Shown: positions 1-12,629 of the stretch, in pieces
How positions within the stretch are numbered: position 1 is the first letter of the stretch
How the letters are laid out: every line of letters starts with the position of its first letter
Source: Anastatus disparis
Taxonomy: Eukaryota > Arthropoda > Insecta > Hymenoptera > Eupelmidae
Length of the DNA stretch: 64,000 nt
Direction of reading: 5' to 3'
Assembly: GCA_017163975.1 (NCBI GenBank)
Contig: JAFFSR010000280.1
Span: 1,364,001-1,428,000 of the forward strand
Notes under the pieces: model-generated
The model's database searches: none
What the model was told of the DNA's origin: nothing
The model's input: only the letters and a program-made list of their open reading frames with translations
Made by a program: the position numbers and the translations under genes

Positions 1-720
1 GCGCTTCGTCATCGGTAGTCCAGAGCTTATATACCAATCGCACAAACGTATGAACGCGTAGAAAATTGTAACCTAGAAAAAGGATAGCTAGATTCACGAT
101 ATGAGTCGATCATCGTCTTTCATACGCTTTTTCCGCCAGTTTGTATATACAAGTTTAACGAAAAATCTCCCCCTCAATTACTGGTCTCTACTCCCGTAAG
201 AGGCTCCCATAATAAGGTGGAAGAAAAAAAATTGTTTGCATAGCTGTCCGACTGTTGAAAACCGGGCGACGGGCCCCCTTTTTAGTTGAATATCTGGTGT
301 TATTACATTAAAATATACATATGCGCTATATATGTATATATAATATGCAACACGTGAACGGTCCCAAGTCATTTAGCACGCGGTTAAAGTGTTACGGCAT
401 AAAATTACGATAAGTATAAGCGTGATTTTGTTTATTTTTGTCACATTTAATATTATATTTGCTTTAGAAAGTAAATGAGAAATTTTAAAATCTTTCGCGG
501 GAGGAGTATTAGAGCACGCATTGCAATCGTGAAATATTGCAGGATGAATGATAGAAAGAGACAAATCTAACCGAGAGGGTGTGCACATACGAGCTGCGGT
601 GTAACAAGTAACTTTTTTCCGGTTTTTGAAGTTTGGAGATCTAAGAATACTTCGCAAGCTAGTTCGCTTACTCGTAAACTTGAGAATACCACGATTGCTA
701 AGTCTTGTGAAATTTTGCAG
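1..720. promoter_or_regulatory. G+C-richer edge region, possible promoter or first exon of an off-window gene
   Basis: This stretch is less A+T-rich than what follows. On the minus strand a GATTGG (inverted CCAAT) sits directly before TATATAAG at about 33-25, followed by about 25 bases to the window edge, so a gene running leftward out of the window could start here. TATATA is nearly symmetric, so direction is unsure. No open frame here looks like a real protein. Confidence 0.25.
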
Positions 721-3700
721 AGCTTTTAATGAAGTAAGTTCATTTAATATATTTAATTAATGATTTTCGGTTTTAACAATTAAATTTCAAGTCTGAAATA
801 ATAAGAATTTTAAATATAATCTATATAATTATTGGTGGATTAATAAATTTGTACGTTTTGGTAGCTATTGGCAGATATGACACTCATGTGTTTGTTAATT
901 TTCAATTATAATCAACCTCACATAATCATTATATTAAAGTATAATAAAGAAAATCACTGTTTTTCAATGTGCGATTAAATTTAAACCAAAGTCTAAAATT
1001 ATATATATATTTTTCAACTTATAACTGTCAACTTTCGAATTTTCAAACTCACCTTAAAATAATTTGTATAATCTCTCATAAATTAAAGTAGCCATTTATT
1101 TAACATAATATTAAATAATATATAACACTAGATAATTTATTAATTTAACAAATTGAAATTAAATAACATTTTTCAATAATAAATGGTTCGTGATTTTTAA
1201 ATGATTAAATAATTTTTTCAATTTATACCATGCTAACAATTGTTATAAACATATATTTATGCCATAGCTTTTAATTTTCTAACATTAATGTATAATTAAA
1301 GATTAATTGTATTCATAAAACTAAAATAAAAATTAATCTTAAAATTAGAAAAAATTTATGATATTATCAATTAATAATTTAATTTAACACTGAATATTTT
1401 TTTATTTATTTAATTAATATACTACTATTATGTACGTATCTCTTAAAAATCAGTTAATTTTTACAATTCATGCCATTTTTTAATTTCGATTGTTAAATGC
1501 GAAGACATCATTAAAACAAAAACTTGTTAAAAACGTATCCATTTTAAAAAATTTTTATTCAAAATAAAGAAGTGTTGATTACTGTGATGTCGAGCAACCA
1601 TCAAAACCAATTATTGGAGAATTTATTTATTACACAAAAAACAAATCTATTATTTTAAATTCGTTTTACTCTATTTAATTTTCTTGTGTGGTTTATTAAA
1701 TATACACGATATTAAAAAAATTGAATGTACTTTAACGTGTTAAATAGTGTATAATAAAATGATATTAAAAAATTATCTTTGTAAAAAATATTTAAAAGAA
1801 ACATGATAAATGATATTAAATTTCAAATGATAATTATTTAACAATTTTAATGCTATAATAAAATAAAAACAATAAAATATCTATTATTATAACGCAACGA
1901 CGAAAAAATTTTAATAAATTTTTCATTTTTTGGAATTAATTTAGACGCATAAAAATTTTAGATGCATAGTTTTAAACCTGCCTTCAAATCACGCAATAAT
2001 TGCTTATAAATCTATCTTTTGTTGTTAAGTTTTTGTAATTCAAAATTTTCTTGAAAACTGTGTCAGAATTTTTTTTTATGAACCTTAATTTAATTACTGT
2101 ATTTATGTTTAGAGTAGGCACACCTTTATTTTTAATTGAATAGTGAAAAACTCGATTAGACAGAACTGGAAGATACTATATCCTTTCAAAGAAATAATAT
2201 TTAAATACATTAAATTTATGACTTAATAAAAAGAAACATTAAATACAAGCATCGACTACAGTAACTGAAGTTAAAAAAGTTCAAATATTAAAATATTTAA
2301 TATATACCTTTCATAAAATTTTAAAGAACAATTTTTGAGAAAATTAAATTAATTAAAGTAGAGCATTTCAACGTATTTCTGTATGCATTTTTATAAATAT
2401 TCACTGTTATTTTACATATAATTTAATATATATTCAAACATTTAAGAATGGAAATATTACTAAAATATTAAAATTATTCGTTTAAGAATCGAAAATATTT
2501 TGTATATCTTTCGAAATCTCAATAAAGCAATTTTGAAAAAATATTTCGAGATTACACAAACGTTATTTCTTCAAATTTTAAAAATAAGAAACAAAAAAAT
2601 TATTTGTGTTAGATAAATATCAGTCAACTTGTTTTCAATTCATGATATGTATGAACGTGTTCATACACATTTTTCAAATCTACTTAATCGATTTCTACTA
2701 ACTACATTAAATTAAACTTCCTTGTCATTAACGGAAGCAATAACTTCTTTAAATGGACACGGGGATAGATAACCGATATATAATTTAGATTATATATAAA
2801 TATAAATATAAACACACAAAGAGAATTTTTTCATTAAAATTATCTAATGAATATAGGGCGTCGCAGGATGCTCTAAAATGCCAGATTACCTAAATGACCT
2901 TTATCTAAATTTTTTACAACATAAATAATCATTTTATCGTTTTTTTTTTTAAATTTCTACAAAATTTTTTAGGATATAAAATTTTATTACGTTATACATA
3001 GTAAAGTTATAGTAAACTAGTATTTAGTTACAAATATAAATGAAAATTATATATAAATTTAATAAATTTTTACTACGTGCTCATTAACTGTTTTTATGTG
3101 CTCATCAATTTTTACCCAGTAACATGATACAGTTTCACGTTGAAACAGATTTACTTCCTCTGCTTTGGCGCCGATTTAGCAAATATTATTTATATAATTT
3201 AATCATAAACCTCAATGATACAATAAATTTTTTTAATGTAAATTTCACATTTTCAAGTATTAATGTATTTAATATTTTTTAATTTTATCAATAAGTGAAT
3301 TATTAACTTTTAAAAAAATGAACATAAAATGTTATTCTATGAAAAAATTTACTTCTTTTTTTTGCTGGAAGGATAGCAGTTTAGTTCTTTTCGTTGTAAA
3401 AATGGTTTCATTATTCTTCAAATATTTTGCGCTAATAAAAGAAAATAAAAGCGTATATTAAAACGACAATTCCACACAGATAAAATAAAAAAAGACTTAA
3501 TCAGAAAGAAAGAATTTTTAATAAAAAATTTGCTAAAAATACTATTATTTATCAGAGCGTCATATACTTTTTCCAATATCTACAAGGACGTCACCCAATT
3601 ATTTTAAAATTTCTTTACTAAATCCAATGAAAAAGTTTGCAACAGCTGATATCTTAGGGTGTGCTGCTAATAAAAGGGCGTCTGTTGTGTAAGAGGTAAT

Positions 3701-6600
3701 TAGGAAGTCAAATCGTTAGCGGAAGTAGAACCAGATTTTTCTGTATGCATGTAACTGGATGTAATTTAATATTAGTAATTAAAGTTGTCCTGTCGAAGAG
3801 CCTCGGGTTAACTTGGCACACGCTCATTTTTATAGACAATTTTCATGTAATTTTTTTGCAAGCGCCGAATTTACACTTCGTTACGAGCGGTTAGCAAAGT
3901 CAATTTAACGGGGTCTAGTTGTCAGATTAATATTAGCCACGCGATCGAACAGATCTCTCTTCGATATAAATCGTTGAATAAATTTACACGTAAGCATTAA
4001 CAGTCTTCTTTTTATTGTATCTAAACTTCGCCCTTCCAAGGAGTGTACATATAAGTAAACCGTACGTAATACTATTTATATTCAACTCTTTAAAATATAC
4101 GCGCAGTTTAAAAAAAAATCCTTTGATTTTTAAAAATTTATAGCTACGATTCGTGTTAATTATTCAGTAAATTTGGTAAATTTTTAAAAAATTAATAAAT
4201 TGGATAAATATACTAAATTTTATTCTTAAAGGTTAAAACCAGATTTGTGTAAAGAGATTTTTAATAGCTTCCAGAATTTTATATGTAGTTCCGCATACAC
4301 CAAAGAAAATTTATTTTATAATATATAAAATTACTTATTTGAATCAAAATATATAAGAGTTCGAGAAAAATCTTTTATTACCAAAAAATATCTTTTCTTT
4401 AAAATATTCCCATACAACTAATAATTTAAACAGTTTCATATTAAAAAAATGTCAAATATATGCAAAATTCTTTCCAAAATAAATTTTTAACTATTCTGTG
4501 TATAAAATTTTATGTACACAAATGCGTGCACGCACGCGTTTTCAGACAAATATATATAAAGATTTCCTTTCTCAAATATACTACAAATCATTTCTCTGAA
4601 AATTTCTCTAAAAACATGACAGTGATCGTCAATCTACAATCGTGAACACTGTATTTTTTTTAGTTTATTTTGTAAAAATGTATCTTAAATATTATTGGAC
4701 ACAGGAAATTTTTTAATTTTTCCAATGATTTTTACGATGATGACAGTAATTTTTACAGTACTTCTTTGTGAATTTTGTCAGATTTCAATAATTTACGTTG
4801 AATTCCATGGGGAATTTCACCAAAAAATTCTGGCTACATATAAAGTAAAAAAGAACGCTAATATAACGACGTAATTCTATGGAGTTAATATAAACATTTA
4901 AAAGTTATGAAAAGTACGGAAAACTACAACTTAATTCCTGCTTCGTAAAAATATTGAATAAATACATATTAAAAATAGTTAATGTAATAACAAAAAGAAA
5001 AGAAAATGATTTACAATAAAGTTTTTCGACATTTGAAATGTCGATAAGGAAATAGAGGGAAGTATTAACTACTTCCGACTTTGTAACAATGTTGTGTAAA
5101 TAATTTGATTTTGAAAATAAATAAACGTAAATGTAGTTTATGCAAACTTTATAAAATCTACTTGCCTTCACTCGAAAACATCAAAAAAGTAAAAATCCAT
5201 CAAAGTTCCCTCTTACGTTATGATATTTTACCCATGAAGACTCTTAATTAATATATATTTTTAAATATTTTAATGTAAAAAGATTATTTTAAATTATAAT
5301 TATGTGATAATTGTAATATATAAAATATCACAATTCAATAGATTTATTAAAAATTATTAAAAACAGATCATTGCATTTTAATGAATGGATAAAAATTTGT
5401 TAGTTATAGTTCCTTTCAAGGCCTTTCTGAATTTAAAATGCTAGCTCTCCTGCACATACGTTGTACGTAAAATATATAGTATTATATAATGTTCTCAGTA
5501 CAATAATAAAAAAATTGAATATTTATTTAGCATAAAACTTTGATCATTCTCAAATTTATTTCACTATAAATTAGTGGACTTTATATAATTTTATGATTTG
5601 ATTATAGAAGAGCTTTCTTCCGCCCGTGTTTAATAAAGATCTCTTTACCTGTTAATGCTTATTTTGTTTTTGTTTCTTTTTTGTAATTAACATTAAACTT
5701 CTCATGCCTTTCTAGAATTTACCGTAACTAAAAATAGTATTCTATATCAGACATTAAACAAAATCAGTTAAATACTATAAAAACACATCTGTTTATTGTT
5801 TGTACAATTCAAATTATAATGTAAAAATAATAAAAAAAAATAAAAATTAACAAATAAAAATAATTCTGACGCATTTTTATGTTTACAATTAGGTTACTAT
5901 ATTGTTGAAAATTTATTTAGTTAAAAATTTATTTGGTTTACTTTGGTTTTTGTACTAAGTAACAAATATGATGATACTTAAAATTTAAACAACTTGGTAA
6001 AATAGCATTTTTTTTTGGTCTTTAGCATTAGTTACAGCGGTTATGTAAATTACATTTCTACTTTAGAATGCAATTAACATTTTCTTATTAAAAATAATAT
6101 CAATCTTATTGAATCAACATAACTAATGACGGAAGATTTAATTCAAAATAATAATGTACTTTCATTAATGCTAAATACTATAAAAGCGTATAATTATTAA
6201 ACATTATATAATTTTTAGGAGACAAACATTTTTTATTTTTCATATAATTTAATTGACCAAAAAATCAAATTCCTATCATTTGCTTTTTGTATTTTGGATT
6301 AAAAACTAAAATGTGTTTTTAAAATCATCCAATTGTATTAGTATATGAAAAATAATTATAATTTTTAATGTTTACAAATTTAGATAATCGATGAAATAAT
6401 GTATTTATTGGCAGTCTGCAGCATTTAAGTTAACAACAAATTGAATTCTGTGAAAGTTTATTGTGAATAGAAGATACAAGTTAGTTAAAATTAAAAAATT
6501 TTTTTTTATTTAAATTTAAAAAGTTATAATATTTGTATGTTTAATTTCACAATTGTAATTAATTTGTACGTTATTTAAACGAATTAAATATTAATCAAGT
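721..6600. other. A+T-rich intergenic DNA, no gene seen
   Basis: Long A and T runs and short open frames without protein character. The most complex part is 3640-3960, with balanced composition and patches such as GCAAGCGCCGAATTTAC and CACGCGATCGAAC. This could be regulatory or an old repeat, but I see no splice sites, inverted ends or open frame. Confidence 0.6.
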
Positions 6601-6791
6601 ACAATTGGGATGTCGCAAGAAAATTTTTTGTAAAATCTGTCACATCTATCTTTTTGATCAAGAAAAAATAAAAAACACATATCTTTTTTAACATTAAATT
6701 GAAAACTCAAAGTGATAGAAATAGTTAAAATTTATGTGACGTCACGATTCTCGACAACCGTGACTACACATATCGTTGCACTATATATATA

Positions 6792-7247
6792 TTTATGTCG
6801 TCGTAGGCCGTATTCGGTGGAATACCCATAGACCACGCTAAATTTGTATAGGCATTGCATACGTTCATGCTAATATCTCGACGATATTCTCTCTGTCAAT
6901 ACTCCCTTAGGGAGTATTGACAGCTCTATACTCCCTAAGGGAGTATAGAGCTGGGATTGACAGATCGAGATATCGCACAGCATGGCCGTATATGACGCGA
7001 GTGACATCGATTCGTAGGTTAGTGAAAACAAAAGAATGTCGTTAGATATGTCAATGCTCATACAAATTCATATAAAATCTTAACTTTACAGAATGTTTTG
7101 TTTAAACAAATTTTCAAAGTTAAACAGTTAATAAATAAAATAAATAAGTAAATAATGACATTATTTACTTTTTTTTAATAAAACATATATCATTAATTTT
7201 AAAAAATCATTTTTATAGTTCCTCATACGGCCTACCAACGACATAAA
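6792..7247. mobile_element. Nested TIR element with twin perfect palindromes
   Basis: Ends: TTTATGTCGTCGTAGGCCGT on the left and the complement of ACGGCCTACCAACGACATAA on the right. Inside are two adjoining perfect odd-length palindromes, 6894-6922 (29 bp) and 6921-6953 (33 bp), each built on ACTCCCT/AGGGAGT. These are bracketed again by ATATCTCGA and TCGAGATAT. It is non-coding, and such a sequence could fold into a stem or cruciform. Confidence 0.6.
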
Positions 7248-7250
7248 CTT

Positions 7251-7427
7251 ATATACGTAACTTGAGAGTACGAAGGATTCTGAATCCAGGCTTGACTAAA
7301 GTGCTTGTCGCTTGAGCAGCAGTCAATCTCGGGCGCGCTTCGCGCGCCCTCGACCAACTGCTACTCAAGCGACAGACACTTTAGTCTCGCCTGTATTCAT
7401 CCTTCGTACTCCCAAGTTACGTATATA
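7251..7427. mobile_element. Foldback MITE, near-perfect 177-bp palindrome
   Basis: Almost the whole element is a hairpin. Arms begin TATACGTAACTTG and end CAAGTTACGTATATA, pass through GACTAAAGTG and CACTTTAGTC, and close on a G+C-rich tip at 7331-7349 (GGGCGCG CTTCG CGCGCCC). Flanking TA dinucleotides would fit a Tc1/mariner-type target, but this is not decisive. Confidence 0.75.
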
Positions 7428-7576
7428 ACTAATATATATCAAAGTTGTATCAACATATACTAACTGTAACGCTAACAATTTAGCATACTTTAAAGAACAA
7501 AAAAAATAATTTTATAAGTTTTTTGAATTCTACCTGCCGGATGTAATACATTTTCTCATGTAAAATGGTAATTCGT

Positions 7577-8035
7577 TATGATTTTTTAATATGTATACAT
7601 ATACTTATAGTTTAAGATTTTTACATAAACCAATAAAAAATAAAAAGTTACAACTACATTTTAATTACTTAGAAGCTACCTTTAAACTTATTAATATACA
7701 GTAAAAGATTCAGGAAACGATATTAACTGTCATCGGTATTATTTTTGTTTAATGTAAATATTACCAACGTAGATTAAAATTAAAAAAAAAATATATTCTT
7801 TTTATACCATTAAAGTTACGAAAACTTTTCATAGCAATATGGCCAATAGTTTCTTTATTAAACAAGTGGTGGTATGAAAGTAAAGTCTTGCAAAGATGCA
7901 AGGTGAATCAAAAAAAAGGATTCCTTCAATATGTAAGAAACTTGTCCTCTAAGGGAAATGCATAAAACCTTGACCATTAAAAATAGCACAAAAAACTATG
8001 AATTTAAATAAAGTATGGAACGAAGCTACTGTATA
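7577..8035. other. A+T-rich DNA, no gene seen
   Basis: No convincing open frame, RNA gene or repeat border was found. Confidence 0.6.
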
Positions 8036-8039
8036 AAAA

Positions 8040-8099
8040 TATATGTGTGTTTATGTGAATATACACACACACACACACACACATATATTACACTTTATG

Positions 8100-8135
<36 letters not shown>

Positions 8136-8225
8136 TTATTATATATTATATTTATTTATATATTATAAAGTGTAATATATGTGTGTATACTCACATAAAC
8201 ATACACATACACACACACACACACC

Positions 8226-8264
<39 letters not shown>

Positions 8265-8350
8265 ATATATATATATATTCTTAGATATTGATGTATGTTT
8301 ATATTCATATATATAAATATATACATTACACTTTATAAATTTACATGTAT
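8040..8350. repeat. (CA)n/(TA)n microsatellites within an inverted repeat
   Basis: (AC)n at 8063-8083 and 8209-8224 and (TA)n at about 8100-8135 and 8228-8262. The block 8040-8105 (GTTTATGTGAATATACAC through ATATTACACTTTATGATATA) recurs inverted at about 8160-8210, and TACATTACACTTTATAAAT appears once more at 8321-8340. Open frames here are simple-sequence artefacts. Confidence 0.8.
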
Positions 8351-8399
8351 GAGTGGTCATACACATGCAGTTGTTTCTATTCATTATATATATTCTGAA

Positions 8400-11300
8400 A
8401 AAAATGATAAATACGAAAGTTTTTTTAACATAAATCTATAAAGCTATCGTAAGATGTTAATTAGACAAACGAGGTATAAGCAAAAAGTGTATTTATACAA
8501 CATAACTCAAGCGCGAAGCGCGTTATATTTATTAATACAGAAAAAAACATGTTCAGGATAATAAATACAAATAATTAACTTTGTCTATTTTGTTTGAACA
8601 GTGTAATAATTTTACAAAGTTGTTAAGTTGTGAATATTATTACTTGTACAAAATGTGATATTTTATAACGATTGCAATGCATTTCAAATTTTTTATTTTA
8701 AAACTTTATTTGGTCGGTTAAGTTTTTGTTATAATAATCGTAAATAATATTTTCTATTATTTTAAATGTAATAATTTTTTTAACATTAATGGACAGTGTA
8801 AATATGCATTCCATTTACAAACAGAGCTATCCGGATTGAGCTTATAGCACAGTTAAAATTGAAAACTTTAAAAATAAAAATTTGCTAACATATTACAACA
8901 TATTACGTTTATCACCCACTCAAAATAAAAATTTAAATATAGAGCAAATTGTGCAATATCATTAAAAATTCTTGGTGACGTAAAAATATTTTCTAACAGT
9001 ATTTATGCAACAACAAATTTTCTTTAACATTCTTTAATTTTTTGTTCTTTTTTCATTTCTATTCAAGCAAAGAAAGTTTTACATTTTTCTACAACTCAAA
9101 ATCATCTAATTTATACGACAAATCTGACACTATACAATTTTATTAGAAATGTAAGATTTTTTTCTTCTTTCCAATCGTGATATCAAATCAACGCTGTATG
9201 TCCTGTTAAATTAAAAATCAACAAAATCTAGAATGCGTAATACGTTTAACGAGGTCGTAATAAGTTGACGTTGCGTATAACTTGTTTATATTTATCAAAA
9301 TACGGTATACAGGACTACACTATATACGCGCCCAATACTTTGACGTAACGTCGTGCACGCTCTGCAACTTAATCCATATAACAGCATCGAAAATATTATA
9401 ACATCTTTGGTCTATGTGTAGTAGGGTGGGCTCGCCTAATAAATGAATGATTAAGTGAAACTCAATCCTATAAACGTATATTAGAAAAATTATTTTAAGT
9501 TATTTTTAACGCTAAATAAGTTATACATGTAATAAAATATATGAAAAAATAAGCAAGTACGTTTGAAAGTGATAAAATTGATAGATGAACGATTTTCTGC
9601 GATAAATGTACCAAATTTGGAAATAGTATATGAGGAAATCAAAGAAACTTTTTACTTTTAGGAATTCGCTATGTTTCTTTATGACCATAAAGTTTCAGGA
9701 GGTATTTCAGACGATTTTTCATACAAATATTATGTTTAATAGACGGGACTTAATAAATAATTTCTAAATTGCGTATAAGCATACAGTGTATCAATTAAAA
9801 AAAAAACTATTGTAATTTTTAATTACGTTAAGCTCGGGTATAAAAAAACTCACTTCTGAAATATCAGAAAGATGTTCTTTATGATTGTTTAGTTTTATAG
9901 TATTAGAAAAACTAAATTTCAAAAGTGTCCTTGGTATTAAAGTAAATTAATTACTGTAATACCAGAAATTACTTTAACTAAGCAGTTTCTAATGTTATTA
10001 CTTAGTTTTTAAAATAAAATAAAAAACATTTTATAATATATTAAAATTGAGTTTTATAATTTATTAAAATAAAGTTTTATAATTTATTATTTTTTTTTTA
10101 TTCAAAATTAACTTTTAAAAGATGTTATCAAGTGTCGTTAGATTCATGAATGTGCTACTTTTCGATAAAAAATTATTACAGTCCAAAGTCTAATCAGTGT
10201 ATACACCACTCGTTTTGAAAAATCAAGTTATTCTTTAGAACATTGTTAATATATTGGCAAGTACTTGAATATATCGGCTAATTCTCCAATTGCTTAAAGA
10301 ATAATAATAATAATTATTATTATTATTATTATTATTAGTAACAAAAAAATATAAAAACAAAGTTTGAAACATTGAAAAGACGTACTGCAATTTAGAAAAT
10401 TTTAAATAAACAGTTAGAATAATGTTTTTTTTGTAATTTAAAGCTTATGATTTAAAATAAAACATTAATCATCATTGTGCTTTAAAAAAAAAAAATTTTA
10501 ATTTTTATCCATGAAATTAAAAGTTACAAGGAATCTCTCATATACACATATACTCACTTTTAATAATCTATGTATTATCGAACAACTTAATCTAAATATT
10601 GAAATTATAAATTTGAAATAAAATTTAAGCTTCTGTTAAATATATGTACATGTGTATTTTTTATTAAATTTTGTTGATCAGTAATATTTTTCATGGTAAA
10701 ATCAGTATTTAATTCGTGTATATAAATAAACAAAGATTTTAGGAACATTTATTGTTCATAAATGAGCGAAAATTCCTTAAACATTTGATTCAATGTTGTC
10801 GCGGAAACATCTCCTGTTCAAGTTGGCAAGGATACTTATGTAACAATTGATATAATGTTTTACTCCAGTGAAAACGAATTTTTATCTTTTTTTAAACAGA
10901 AATATATTATTTACGTCAACAACTCTTGTCTAGATTTTTTAATGAAAGTTTACTTTTCGAGGTACAACAAAAAATATGTTAATTGATAATTAAATCAATT
11001 TTATAAGAAGTGATTAAATATAAATCATTGATCTACTGGTTTGCTATATACGTATTACCGGTCGAGCAAACGTAATGTACGATCTCAGTCATGCGCATCG
11101 GAGTTTGTATCAATTGAATTCGATAACACGTGCGCGGCTGATATTTGCATGAATTTCCTTGATTTTAATAGAAAAAAAATCTTTTTAAGCTGGATTTAAA
11201 GAGAAATGAATTCAGCATTCTTTACACGTTCCTATCAAGGATATACATATTATAAATTCTTATACGTATACGTGTTCTAGCTCATTAAAAAATAGCTAAT

Positions 11301-11640
11301 ATGAAATTGCGATGAGTTCATTAGACGTTTATCGGACGTTTATTTTTAAAGTTCATGATCGAGTGAAAGCTCCGGACGAATAGGAAGCAATTTTTAATAT
11401 ATTAAATGACGGAAATGTATATTTAGTTACTTGATATTACTATATACTTAATATACTTAAATGTAGGGTGTGGGCAGGTACAATATAAGATTTATTTACT
11501 TCCTAAAAATACTATGTTCTTGTTAAAATTTCATTTATTCATTTAATGTTCTTTTTATAAAAAATTAAAGACGATTGTTTTAAAATTTGTAGAAAAATAT
11601 AACATGTGTAAATACATAAATATTTATGTCATTTGATATA
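8400..11640. other. A+T-rich intergenic DNA, no gene seen
   Basis: Contains short tandem A+T repeats at 10007-10090 (TTTTATAATTTATTAAAAT type) and an (AAT)n/(ATT)n tract at 10303-10336. The more complex patches at 9235-9440 and 11035-11150 have no open frame and no visible repeat structure. Confidence 0.6.
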
Positions 11641-11660
11641 CATTAATAACATCATCTAAG

Positions 11661-11860
11661 AGGTTTTCAGTGGCTCGCTCGGTAGAGTAACGGATTCATG
11701 ATCTCGAGGTCCCGAGTTCGAATCCCGCTCTCGGCCAATTGATACAAGCATCAGTGTACGTTACACGTGCTTTATTCACAAACACACTGACGACCTCCAT
11801 CGCTAATCAATATCGCAATGATACTATAAATACAGCAACGTTAAATAAAATAAAAAAATT
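11661..11860 (+). mobile_element. tRNA-derived SINE, copy 1
   Basis: The head is tRNA-like: an A-box region TGGCTCGCTCGGTAGAG, a CAT triplet in the anticodon position, and a B box GAGTTCGAATCCCG. A ~110-bp non-tRNA body follows (ACGTTACACGTG, CACACTGACGACCTCC, AATACAGCAACGTTAAATAA) and an A-rich tail. The same head and body occur at 33449 and, inverted, at 18947, so this is a dispersed SINE and not a tRNA gene. Target duplication is unclear (AACATC on both sides at best). Confidence 0.85.
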
Positions 11861-11910
11861 TTTTTAAAAACATCTTCGTGGGTAATGTAATATCCTTTTT
11901 TTCAAATTAA

Positions 11911-12423
11911 CCCTGGTAGAAATGTGAACATAAAAAATGGTGTATAATACAATTTATGGGCATTATTAATATTAATATTTTTTTATATCAATATTGACTA
12001 ATAAATAGTCAATTTTTGACGAATCTGCAGAGCTTTCATTTTTTGTATCTACAAAAAACGCTAATAAAAATATGTTGTCCATAAAGTGGTCATTTTAAGT
12101 ACCTAGGAATATTCTAGCCTATAAATCCAATACATCATTTCATTCACGTTTAATTATAAAATATGTTTAATGAATGCAAAAAAATGAAAAAATAAATCGT
12201 CTTAAACACAAACAATTATAGAGATTTAATTATGAGTATTTTTTCTGTTTCGAAGATTCACATTTTAATCTTCGAAAATGCGTGTAACATGTTAGCGGTA
12301 TACAAGTAAAAAAACGTTTTATATTGGTTTAAATAATGGCCATAAAAAATGCCTATTTTCAGCTCTTCATTTCAAAGAAATGGCCATAAAATGGTAAAAA
12401 AAGCGTTTCATTTTCTACTAGGG
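11911..12423. mobile_element. Non-autonomous element with CCCTGGTAGAA ends, copy A
   Basis: Begins CCCTGGTAGAAATGTGAACA and ends with the complement of CCCTAGTAGAAAATGAAACG. Internal stretches (ATAAAAAATGGTGTATA, AAATGGCCATAAAATGG) are shared with the shorter inverted copy at 19368-19525. No coding capacity. I could not fix the target duplication. Confidence 0.7.
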
Positions 12424-12440
12424 AACAGATTAAATTTATT

Positions 12441-12628
12441 TTAATAATTTCATAATGATCTATTTTATATTAAATAATTATTTCAATATTAAATAATAGT
12501 TTAAACATCGAGGTCAGACCAAAGATTATGACATTAATAATTTTATTATGATTTATTTTATATTAAATAATTATTTTAATATTAAATAATAGTCAAAACG
12601 ACAAAATCAAATCAAAGATTATGACATT
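12441..12628. repeat. Tandem duplication, two 93-bp units
   Basis: The unit runs from TTAATAATTT through TTATATTAAATAATTATTT to AAAGATTATGACA. It starts at 12441 and again at 12534, with a handful of differences. It lies immediately next to the end of the preceding element. Confidence 0.8.
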
Positions 12629-12629
12629 A

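Larger units (their letters stand above)
6604..7576. mobile_element. MITE copy broken by two nested palindromic elements
   Basis: Outer parts 6604-6790 and 7430-7576 align by eye with the intact element at 63446-63778: AATTGGGAT near the left end, then AAAACTCAAAG, then CACGTCACG-like bases, ATTCTACCTGNCGGAT, and an end complementary to the start. Between them sit a TIR element (6792-7247) and a second palindrome (7251-7427) that the other copy lacks. They therefore landed inside an older copy. No transposase is encoded. Confidence 0.65.

Noticed and set aside
8015..8384. Open frames rich in Thr/His/Tyr/Ile
   Set aside because: Translations of (CA)n and (TA)n microsatellites.
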